Part shown: positions 1 to 6,398 of the stretch, in pieces
Layout of the letters: every line of letters begins with the position of its first letter
How positions within the stretch are numbered: the stretch's first letter is position 1
Assembly: GCA_009377735.1 (NCBI GenBank)
Contig: WHTL01000057.1
Location: forward strand, 1 to 14,832
From: Acidimicrobiia bacterium
GTDB lineage: Bacteria; Actinomycetota; Acidimicrobiia; Spongiisociales; ZC4RG35
Reading direction: 5' to 3'
Length of the DNA: 14,832 nt
Program-made: the position numbers and the translations under genes
Notes under the pieces: generated by a model
The model's input: the letters and a program-made list of their open reading frames with translations, nothing else
Databases searched by the model: none
Told to the model about the DNA's origin: nothing

Positions 1-1065
1 CCCGTCGTAGAAGTCGAACATATACGGCTGATCGATCATGGCCTGGAAGTTGAAACCCGCTCCACCCTCATTACCGGCTACCGGCACGCCGCCAAAGATC
101 CCTTGCTCGACAGTCAAAATCAGTCGGTCAGAGATTCCCTCTTCCCAGGCGATAGCTCCGATCGACTGGCTGATGCCGAACCCGAGATTGCAGATATCTC
201 CGGGTTCGAACTCCAGCAACGAGCGGCGGGCTATCACCTTGCGGACATCCAGTGGAAGGGACTCGTCCGATGCGGCGGCCGGACGCCGAAGCTCACCCGA
301 ATAGTACGGCGAGTAGCCGGTGGCATACGTCTGAGTCTGTTCTGGGTCAAGGTATGCAAGATCGATTAGGGCTCCGGGCACCATCACAGAACGAGAAGGC
401 ATGCTGCCCCGCGCCGCCAGACGCTTGGCCTGGGCGATCACTGTTCCACCCGAGTTACGGGCGGCCATGGCCATAGCCAGCATCTCGCCCTTGACCGCCT
501 CCTCCTCCATCGTGAGGTTTCCGTCCTCGTCGATTGTCGAACCTCGGATGACCGATACATCGATCGGGAATGCCCGAAAGAAGAGCCACTCTTCCCCGGC
601 AAGCTCTAGAACCTCGACAAGCTCCTCGGTGGCGATCCCTTGTTTGCCTCCCGTCTGGCGCGGATCGACGTAGGTGTCCAACCCGACCCGTGTCACTAGA
701 CCCGGCCGACCGGCCGCGATCTCTCGGCAAAGTTGGGACAGCACACCCTGTGGAAACGAATAAGCCTCGACCTCGCCCCGTTCGACCAGTTCACCGAGAC
801 GCGGTTCGTTACCGATGTTGGAACCGATGGTTCGGCGCATGAGCCCGGGGATGGCCAACTGCGAAAATCCTCTGTCGGCGAAGTCGCCAATCCCCACCAC
901 CCGAACGGTGGTCAGGTCGCGGGGCTGCCCTTCCTCCTGGTACACCTCGGCCAGGGTGTCGATGAAGAGTTGCGGCAGGGAGTGGCCAGCGCCGGAACCG
1001 CCCACGATCACGGTTGCGCCTGAAGGAATTGAACGAACTGCGTCCTTGGGCTCTATCAGTTGCAC
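1..1065 (-). CDS. Propionate/acetate CoA-transferase (YdiF-like, COG4670), 3' end missing at window edge
   Basis: This family of cytoplasmic enzymes moves CoA between acyl-CoA and a free carboxylic acid through a glutamyl-CoA intermediate. 355 codons are visible. Family members are usually about 520 residues, so roughly the last third lies outside the window. The N-terminal half reads VIVGGSGAGHSLPQLF, then CREIAAGRPGLVTRVGLDTY followed by VDPRQTGGKQG, which is the usual first-domain block. The catalytic Glu motif is VEQGIFGGVPVAGNEGGAGF, with the Glu at about residue 320. It is followed by a family-like FDFYDG at the edge. I chose GTG at 1065 because an AAAGGA ribosome site sits 6 nt before it and the family N-terminus begins nearby; there is no ATG. 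The gene lies 91 nt downstream of the aldolase-like gene on the same strand. It may belong to that operon or have its own promoter in the gap. Its substrate cannot be read from the sequence. Confidence 0.88.
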   Translation of the reverse strand, partial: MQLIEPKDAVRSIPSGATVIVGGSGAGHSLPQLFIDTLAEVYQEEGQPRDLTTVRVVGIGDFADRGFSQLAIPGLMRRTIGSNIGNEPRLGELVERGEVEAYSFPQGVLSQLCREIAAGRPGLVTRVGLDTYVDPRQTGGKQGIATEELVEVLELAGEEWLFFRAFPIDVSVIRGSTIDEDGNLTMEEEAVKGEMLAMAMAARNSGGTVIAQAKRLAARGSMPSRSVMVPGALIDLAYLDPEQTQTYATGYSPYYSGELRRPAAASDESLPLDVRKVIARRSLLEFEPGDICNLGFGISQSIGAIAWEEGISDRLILTVEQGIFGGVPVAGNEGGAGFNFQAMIDQPYMFDFYDG

Positions 1066-1112
1066 CTCTGTCCTTTCATCATGGCATGTGTTCGCCAGGC
1101 CCATAAACCTTG

Positions 1113-1136
1113 GGAAAACGCTTACCGTCTACGGTA
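1113..1136. promoter_or_regulatory. Possible LacI-type operator and overlapping palindrome before the CoA-transferase
   Basis: GGAAAACGCTTACC at 1113-1126 is centred on CG and matches its own reverse complement at 10 of 14 positions, the form typical of LacI/GalR-family (CRE-like) operators. Directly overlapping it, TACCGT at 1123-1128 and ACGGTA at 1131-1136 form a perfect 6-bp inverted repeat with a 2-nt gap. On the minus strand a TAGACG/-35-like and GTTTAT/-10-like pair with 17-nt spacing brackets the operator, so binding there could block a promoter for the CoA-transferase. The promoter hexamers are weak matches. This is inferred from pattern only. Confidence 0.35.
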
Positions 1137-1156
1137 CCCAGGGGGATCTTCGTTCG

Positions 1157-2035
1157 TCAACGCGGATGTACCAGTCCGGCAGCCACGTCGACCGCTGCAC
1201 CTACATCATCGTCGTCCGGATAGAGGAGGGCTCGGCCCACCACCAGTCCTCGGACTCCCGGAAGGGACAGCGCGGCCCGCCACTGTTCATGGATCTCGTC
1301 GTCTCGTTCCTTCGGGTCCCCTCCTAGAAGCAGGATCGGCAAGGTCGTAGATGCTGTCACCTTTTCCATGCCGTCGACTACCGGTAGCTTGAGCCAGGTG
1401 TGGCGACTGGTAACCCCCAGCCCGGAGGCAATGGCCGCCGACTTGACGACTGCCTCGGCTGTCAAGAGATTGGTTGCGCGTCCGTCCTGCCAATGCGACA
1501 TGAACGGTTCGACCATCGCCATAAGCCCTCTCCGGGCAAGACTGCTCACGGCATGGCCCGATTGCTCGAGAGTAAGAGGGGTGCTCGGGTCGTCGAGAGC
1601 AATACGCGTCAGCATCTTGCCCCCTTCGAAGCGCATTTCGGCCAGTGCATCGGGGTCGTATGCGGTGAACCGATCGTCGAATTCGAAGGTCGAGCCCGCC
1701 AAGCCTCCACGGTTCATCGAACCCACCACCACCTGGCCTTCCAAGGCTCCGAGCAAGAGGAGGTCTTCCAGGATGTCGGGGGTGCCCAGAACGCCATCCA
1801 CGCCTGGGCGGCTGAGGGCGACAACGAGCCGTTCAAGAAGGTCCACTCTGTCCGCCATGGCGTCGGCCCGACCCCTGACCGACAACGAACCCCGGGCCGG
1901 GTGGTCGGCGGCGATGAGCATCAGCCGGTCGCCGACCGTACCGCCCGTCCTGCTCCGGGCCGCACGCAGGACCGCGTCAGGATCTCGGGCTCGAGTACCT
2001 CGCAGTTCTGAGATGTCAAAGCTCACGTTCGGCAT
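1157..2035 (-). CDS. Cgl0159-family (beta/alpha)8 aldolase-like protein
   Basis: 292 residues, the full length for the family as I recall it. It matches from end to end the actinobacterial Cgl0159-type TIM-barrel proteins, often found in myo-inositol (iol) gene clusters and related to class I DeoC/LacD/FbaB aldolases. Visible landmarks are AADHPARG (residues 43-49), GVDGVLGTPDILEDLLLLGA, GSMNRGGLAG, EGGKMLTRI (140s), AMVEPFMSHW, TWLKLPVVDGMEKV with Lys216 as the likely Schiff-base lysine, LPILLLGGDP, and the closing VRGLVVGRALLYPDDDDV. The start overlaps the end of the upstream phosphatase gene by 13 nt and has no clear ribosome site of its own, so translation is probably coupled. The exact reaction is not established from sequence; a role in sugar or sugar-acid cleavage is inference. 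No other iol gene is in the window. Confidence 0.82.
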   Translation of the reverse strand: MPNVSFDISELRGTRARDPDAVLRAARSRTGGTVGDRLMLIAADHPARGSLSVRGRADAMADRVDLLERLVVALSRPGVDGVLGTPDILEDLLLLGALEGQVVVGSMNRGGLAGSTFEFDDRFTAYDPDALAEMRFEGGKMLTRIALDDPSTPLTLEQSGHAVSSLARRGLMAMVEPFMSHWQDGRATNLLTAEAVVKSAAIASGLGVTSRHTWLKLPVVDGMEKVTASTTLPILLLGGDPKERDDEIHEQWRAALSLPGVRGLVVGRALLYPDDDDVGAAVDVAAGLVHPR

Positions 2036-2736
2036 CCAGGAAAGAGACTTGTGACGATGGACCCGGATCGGTCGATCTCAAGGGTGAGCCCCGAGAGCCA
2101 TTCGGGTTCTCCGATGTCATGACCCAGCCCATCTAACCCGACCGCCCGAAGAAGCGGGGAATGCGTCACGGCGACCACGACCGCCAGATCCGATCGATGG
2201 GGGTTTACGAAACTACGGGCAAAAGCCCTAATCCGCGCTGCTACCGTTGCCGTGTCCTCGCCCGGTGGATGCGGGTGTTGCAGCCACCAGCGGATCCGAT
2301 CGCCTTCTTCGATGAACTGGGGAAAGAAATCGAGATCGGTCACCTCGTCCGCGTTCAGACCAGGGACTTGGGCGGCGAGAGCCTCCGGGCTGCTCACCAT
2401 ATCGACTCGACGCCCGGCCAGATACAGGTCCGGATTGCGAAGCGCATGAGCGACAGTCGGTCCATGAATCATGTACTCGGCATGCCGCAGACCCTTCGTG
2501 ATGTGGTCGGCCGTCTCCATGGTCCGTCGGGTCTCCCCCGACATGACGGTTACGGGCGCCTTGACCTCCTGTGCAAGTTCTGCGCCAACCGCGCTCGCCT
2601 GCTCCACTGCAGCGGTTGTGATCGGGACGTCTCCTCTATGTGAGCGGACCTCCCCGTGGCGCAGTAGATAAAGTCGGACACCGTCATCATCATTCACCGG
2701 TTCACCGAAACCTCTCAATCTGAGACTGAGCGGCAT
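2023..2736 (-). CDS. Histidine phosphatase (phosphoglycerate-mutase-like) family protein
   Basis: The YLLRHGEVRSH motif carries the phospho-accepting His (residue 27 from the chosen start). MSGETRRTMETAD carries the usual Arg and acidic residue, and VAVTHSPLLRAVGLDG near the C-terminus carries the second catalytic His. About 237 residues, a normal size. The family removes or moves phosphate on small molecules or proteins; the substrate here is unknown. I chose ATG at 2736. The same frame stays open to an ATG at 2811, but the extra 25 residues would be encoded across both palindromic operators (giving the repeated SIID) and would overlap the divergent gene start, so the longer start is unlikely. 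No strong ribosome site precedes any candidate. First gene of the minus-strand operon, overlapping the aldolase-like gene by 13 nt. Confidence 0.75.
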   Translation of the reverse strand: MPLSLRLRGFGEPVNDDDGVRLYLLRHGEVRSHRGDVPITTAAVEQASAVGAELAQEVKAPVTVMSGETRRTMETADHITKGLRHAEYMIHGPTVAHALRNPDLYLAGRRVDMVSSPEALAAQVPGLNADEVTDLDFFPQFIEEGDRIRWWLQHPHPPGEDTATVAARIRAFARSFVNPHRSDLAVVVAVTHSPLLRAVGLDGLGHDIGEPEWLSGLTLEIDRSGSIVTSLFPGCRT

Positions 2737-2738
2737 CT

Positions 2739-2753
2739 TATCGATAATCGATG
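2739..2753. promoter_or_regulatory. Palindromic operator, copy 1 (leftward operon side)
   Basis: TATCGATAATCGATG is a palindrome about a single central A (2746) with one mismatch in the outer base. It lies 2 nt upstream of the phosphatase ATG and contains GATAAT, a -10-like hexamer on the plus strand. It shares ATCGATAATCGAT with the second copy. The binding regulator is not encoded in the window and its family is unknown. Confidence 0.65.
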
Positions 2754-2780
2754 GAGCTCCCGGCATGCGGTCGCCCCGGC

Positions 2781-2795
2781 GATCGATAATCGATA
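2781..2795. promoter_or_regulatory. Palindromic operator, copy 2 (rightward operon side)
   Basis: GATCGATAATCGATA is the same palindrome, with one outer mismatch and its centre at 2788. It ends 14 nt before the ATG of the FAD subunit gene and also contains GATAAT. Centre-to-centre distance to copy 1 is 42 bp, close to four turns of B-DNA, so two bound dimers would sit on the same face of the helix. This arrangement suggests joint repression of both divergent operons. Confidence 0.65.
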
Positions 2796-2809
2796 GGATC
2801 GCCACTGAC

Positions 2810-3682
2810 ATGAATTGGCCTATCTACCGGCGACCGACAACCCTGACCGAAGCAATACAGCTCCTTGCCGATTCGAAGAGCTCCTTTCCGCTGTCGGGAG
2901 GCACCGACCTTGCCGTTGCGATGCGACACGGCAACCTTGATCCAGAGGTCATAGTCGACATCAAGGGGATTCCCGAGTTCGCCTCGTCGATTGAGCGGCA
3001 CGACGGACGGCTTGTCATCTCGGCCAACACCGTCATGACGGACCTAGAGCACCACGAGGGAATTCGAAGGTCGCTCCCGGGCCTAGTGGAGGCGGCACGG
3101 GTTGTCGGCTCGGTTCAGATCCGCAACCGAGCCACACTGGCCGGCAACCTGTGCAACGCCTCTCCGGCTGCCGACACTCCACCGGTTCTCATGGCCCTCC
3201 AGGCCGGTGTGCAAATCCGAGGACCCGCCGGCTCACGAGCCCTCTCGATTGATGACTTTCTGGTCGGATACCGGACCACCGCTCTCGAACCCGGAGAGTT
3301 GATCGAGGCGATCCACATACCTGAGCCAACTGAGCGGAGCAGCTCAGCTTTCTTGAAGCTGGGTGTCCGCCGAGCAATGGGGATAAGTTTGGTGTGTGTC
3401 GGAGCAAGCATCAGCCTCGACGCCGACGGGACGATTGCCCGAGCAGGTCTAGGACTCGGATCAGTAGCACCCCACACCATCCGGCCGGTGGAAGCGGAAA
3501 GGATGATCGTTGGCAACCTGCCTTCCGAAGATCTCTTTGCCTCGGCGGGTGAACTCGCTGGCGAGGGATCAAGCCCCATCGACGACCTGCGTGCGAGTGG
3601 TGGGTACCGAAAGGCTATGGTCCCGGTGCTCGTCCGTCGGGCTTTAACCACTGCCTATCAACGAGCCTTGGGGATGTCATGA
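2810..3682 (+). CDS. FAD-binding (medium) subunit of a xanthine-dehydrogenase-family hydroxylase
   Basis: 290 residues, normal for the CoxM/XdhB-type medium subunit, which carries electrons from the 2Fe-2S subunit through FAD to an acceptor. FAD-binding motifs are visible: PLSGGTDLAVAMRHG (about residues 28-42) and RNRATLAGNLCNASPAADTP (about 103-122). A CODH-type C-terminal domain follows (SSAFLKLGVRRAMGISLVCV, then RAGLGLGSVAPHTIRPVEAE). I chose ATG at 2810, because MNWPIYRRPTTLTEAIQLLA is the usual family N-terminus; the frame is open back to 2765, but that would run through operator copy 2. The stop overlaps the next gene as ATGA. First gene of the rightward operon. Confidence 0.9.
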   Translation: MNWPIYRRPTTLTEAIQLLADSKSSFPLSGGTDLAVAMRHGNLDPEVIVDIKGIPEFASSIERHDGRLVISANTVMTDLEHHEGIRRSLPGLVEAARVVGSVQIRNRATLAGNLCNASPAADTPPVLMALQAGVQIRGPAGSRALSIDDFLVGYRTTALEPGELIEAIHIPEPTERSSSAFLKLGVRRAMGISLVCVGASISLDADGTIARAGLGLGSVAPHTIRPVEAERMIVGNLPSEDLFASAGELAGEGSSPIDDLRASGGYRKAMVPVLVRRALTTAYQRALGMS

Positions 3683-4140
3683 CGAGAATCAGACTGAACG
3701 TCAACGGTAAGGACTGTACCGTCGATGTGGCTCCGGGAACCTTCCTCCTGGAGTTGCTACGGGACGACCTTCAACTTACAGGGGCGAAGATGTGCTGTGT
3801 CGAAGGGGAATGCGGGGCATGCACCGTGATTCTCGATGATAAAAGTGTCAATTCGTGCCTCGTGCTCGCCGGGGAAGCGGAAGGGGCGCGCATTAGTACG
3901 GTCGAAGGATTGGCTGACGGGGGGCTCCACCCGCTCCAGGATGCATTCCTCGACAACGCCGCTGCGCAATGTGGCTTCTGCATCCCCGGCCAACTCATGG
4001 CCGCCCAGGCACTCTTGAAACGGAACTCGGATCCAACCCGCTCGGAGGTCCGAGAGGCACTCGCTGGGAATCTTTGCCGGTGCGGCGGCTATGAGCAGAT
4101 CACCGATGCTGTCCTCGACGCAGCGAAAGCCGCAACGTGA
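3679..4140 (+). CDS. 2Fe-2S (small) subunit of the molybdenum hydroxylase
   Basis: 153 residues, normal for CoxS/XdhC-type small subunits. The N-terminal plant-type ferredoxin cluster has Cys40, Cys45, Cys48 and Cys60 (CCVEGECGACTV then C60). The C-terminal helical cluster has Cys98 and Cys101 (QCGFC) and Cys133 and Cys135 (NLCRCGGY). All eight ligand cysteines are present. Residue 39 is an extra Cys where Gly is common (usually GC-x-x-G). The gene starts in a 4-nt ATGA overlap with the FAD subunit and ends in a GTGA overlap with the large subunit, so the three are tightly coupled. Confidence 0.93.
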   Translation: MTRIRLNVNGKDCTVDVAPGTFLLELLRDDLQLTGAKMCCVEGECGACTVILDDKSVNSCLVLAGEAEGARISTVEGLADGGLHPLQDAFLDNAAAQCGFCIPGQLMAAQALLKRNSDPTRSEVREALAGNLCRCGGYEQITDAVLDAAKAAT

Positions 4141-6398
4141 GCGGGGAAATAGTGGGGACGTCGCCTCGACGGGTTGGCGGGGTTGAGAGAGTGAGCGGTG
4201 CCCAGGACTATGTCGCCGACATCCACCGTGACGATGTCCTACATGTAAAGCTCGTAACTGTGGATGCACCGAGGGCGCGCATAGTGTCGATAGATACAAC
4301 GAAGGCAGAGCAAGTCGAGGGTGTGGCCATGGTGCTCACCCCAGATGACCTCCCGAAACCTATGCCGCGCTTCGGGCCCCAGTTTCAAGACCGACCCATA
4401 CTGGCTGTTGGAGAGACCAAGTATCACGGTGAGCCGGTGGCAGCGGTTGCAGCGGAGAAGCCAGAAATCGCTGCCCAAGCCGCTGCGCTGGTGCAAGTAG
4501 ACCACGAAGTCCTGGATGGAGGCGTGTTCAGCGTCACCGACGCCCTCGACCCCGACTCACCGCTGGTGCAAGACCCGTCGGTGCGGGTGGGCGACCCAAT
4601 GGCGGATAGCAACGTGTTGGCAGAGCACAGATACGGATCGGGCGAGATCGACGAGTCACAGGCCGACCTGGTGATCGACGAGACCTACACGTTTCCGATG
4701 ATCACCCAGTTCGCCATCGAGCCCCACGTCTTCATGGCCGCCCCGGACAATGGCGGAATTGAGATCTGGAGCAGCATCCAGCATCCCTTCCTCCTGCAAA
4801 AGACGATGGCTTCGCTCCTAGAAATACCCCTCTCCAAGGTGAGAATCCATGCCCCTGACCCGGGCGGGGGTTTCGGCGGCAAGCAAAACCCGAAGTACGA
4901 GCCGATTGTCGCCTACATCGCACTTCACACAGGTCGCCCGGCGCGGCTCGTATTGAGCCTCGGAGAGACATTTCAGACCGTCCGCCGCACCTCTGCGGAG
5001 ATCCGGTTGCGAACGGGATTGAAGCGAGACGGCACGCTGGTCTTTCAGGAATTTCAAAACGACTTCCTCATCGGCGCCTATGCCGACATCGCCGACCGGG
5101 TGGTCGGCAAGAGTAGTTATCTGGCGGCAGGGCCGTACCGGGTTCCAAATGTGCGGATCGTCTCCCGGTCTTTGCTGTCTCACACCACTCCCAGCACCGC
5201 CATGCGCGGCTTCGGGACACCACAGCTCGGCTGGGCGCGAGAGTCGAATCTCGATCACGCCGCCCGCCAGCTCGGCATCGACCGGGTACAGATCCGCCTG
5301 ATGAACCTCGCCAAACGAGGCGAGGAGTTCATTTCCAACGAGACGAGGGCCGATGGCGACTGGGCTCAGGCCGTGGAAAAAGCTGCGAGTCTGATCGATT
5401 GGGACTCCCCTACTCCCAAGGGTAGGGGAAAGGGATTTGCGATTGGGCTCAAGTCGGGACCCACGTCCGGTCTTTCATATGCCACGGTCCGCCTCCTGGC
5501 AGATGGGAGCGTTGTGCTCTACGCCGGAACCTCGGACATGGGCCAGGGGGCCCGGACGATCTTTGCGCAGATCGTGTCTGAAGAATTGGGAGTCGACTTC
5601 GACCAGGTCACCGTCGTGATGGGCGACACGGCTCGCGTTCCCTACGACCAGCAGACGTCCGCCAGCCGGTCCTCGGTTCTGATGGGGAACGCAATCTCAG
5701 CAGCATGTCATGAGATTCAGGAAAAGCTCCGAGCCATGCTTGCCCGTCAGCACCGCGTAGAGATGTCAGAGGTAGCGGTAAGCCGAGGCAGGGTCACTTT
5801 TCCCGGGATGGACTCGACGATCGGAGACCAGCTTCCCGTCGCCCTCGGAAGCCTGGGTGGTGAGATAACCGGCAACGGGGAGATGCGCGTCGAAGGAGAT
5901 CCTGACCATCCTCTGGGGGGCAGGGCGGTCTTCTTCGAACTCCACTGTGCGGCATGTGAGGTCGAGGTGGATCCCGAAACCGGCGAGATACAAGTCTCCA
6001 AGTACGTGACGGTGGGAGACGTCGGCCGGGCGCTCAACCCCAAACAGGTGGGCGGTCAGGACCAGGGCGCCGCCGTGATGGGACTCGGTCACACACTGAT
6101 GGAGCGCATGATCCTCGACGAGTCGGGTCGCATATTGAATATGGGTGCCGTCGACTACCGAATCCTCACGACAATGGATGTCCCCACTGAGATGATCAGC
6201 GATAGCGTCGAGAACGCTGACGGTCCTGGACCTTTCGGGATCAAGGGGGTGAGTGAGGGGGGACTGTTGGCCACCGCTCCAGCCGTAGGCTCGGCTGTCT
6301 CTGAGGCAACCGGAGTCGTAATCCGAGATCTCCCTATAACTCCGGAGCGGATCTGGAATGCAAAGAATGAGCGTGAAAAGGAGCAACAAGATGAGTAA
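4137..6398 (+). CDS. Molybdopterin-binding large subunit, xanthine-dehydrogenase-family hydroxylase
   Basis: 753 residues, a full-length catalytic subunit. The family hydroxylates aldehydes or aromatic heterocycles with water at a molybdenum-cytosine/molybdopterin centre. Landmarks compared with bovine xanthine oxidase are SSIQH with Gln215 (XO Gln767), GGGFGGKQ at 243-250, AMRGFGTPQ with Arg357 (XO Arg880), and KGVSEGG with Glu707 (the catalytic base, XO Glu1261). The AMRGFG loop rules out form I CO dehydrogenase, which has an AYxCSFR loop. Gln250 replaces XO Glu802, a purine-contacting residue, so xanthine is an unlikely substrate; an aldehyde or aromatic compound is more likely. Start is GTG in a 4-nt GTGA overlap. 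The stop overlaps the GMC gene by 8 nt. No Tat signal is seen, so the enzyme is probably cytoplasmic. Confidence 0.9.
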   Translation: MSGEIVGTSPRRVGGVERVSGAQDYVADIHRDDVLHVKLVTVDAPRARIVSIDTTKAEQVEGVAMVLTPDDLPKPMPRFGPQFQDRPILAVGETKYHGEPVAAVAAEKPEIAAQAAALVQVDHEVLDGGVFSVTDALDPDSPLVQDPSVRVGDPMADSNVLAEHRYGSGEIDESQADLVIDETYTFPMITQFAIEPHVFMAAPDNGGIEIWSSIQHPFLLQKTMASLLEIPLSKVRIHAPDPGGGFGGKQNPKYEPIVAYIALHTGRPARLVLSLGETFQTVRRTSAEIRLRTGLKRDGTLVFQEFQNDFLIGAYADIADRVVGKSSYLAAGPYRVPNVRIVSRSLLSHTTPSTAMRGFGTPQLGWARESNLDHAARQLGIDRVQIRLMNLAKRGEEFISNETRADGDWAQAVEKAASLIDWDSPTPKGRGKGFAIGLKSGPTSGLSYATVRLLADGSVVLYAGTSDMGQGARTIFAQIVSEELGVDFDQVTVVMGDTARVPYDQQTSASRSSVLMGNAISAACHEIQEKLRAMLARQHRVEMSEVAVSRGRVTFPGMDSTIGDQLPVALGSLGGEITGNGEMRVEGDPDHPLGGRAVFFELHCAACEVEVDPETGEIQVSKYVTVGDVGRALNPKQVGGQDQGAAVMGLGHTLMERMILDESGRILNMGAVDYRILTTMDVPTEMISDSVENADGPGPFGIKGVSEGGLLATAPAVGSAVSEATGVVIRDLPITPERIWNAKNEREKEQQDE

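Noticed and set aside
1368..2054. Plus-strand open frame of 228 residues over the aldolase-like gene
   Set aside because: It lies opposite a gene with clear family motifs, has low-complexity Ser/Arg/Pro-rich composition and no recognisable domain: a GC-rich shadow.
2737..2811. Upstream extension of the histidine phosphatase to ATG 2811
   Set aside because: It would be encoded by the two palindromic operators (repeated SIID) and overlap the divergent gene start; the family motif begins well inside the shorter form.
4137..6398. Large subunit as aerobic CO dehydrogenase CoxL
   Set aside because: Form I CoxL has an AYxCSFR active-site loop; this protein has AMRGFGTPQ, as in the xanthine-dehydrogenase group.
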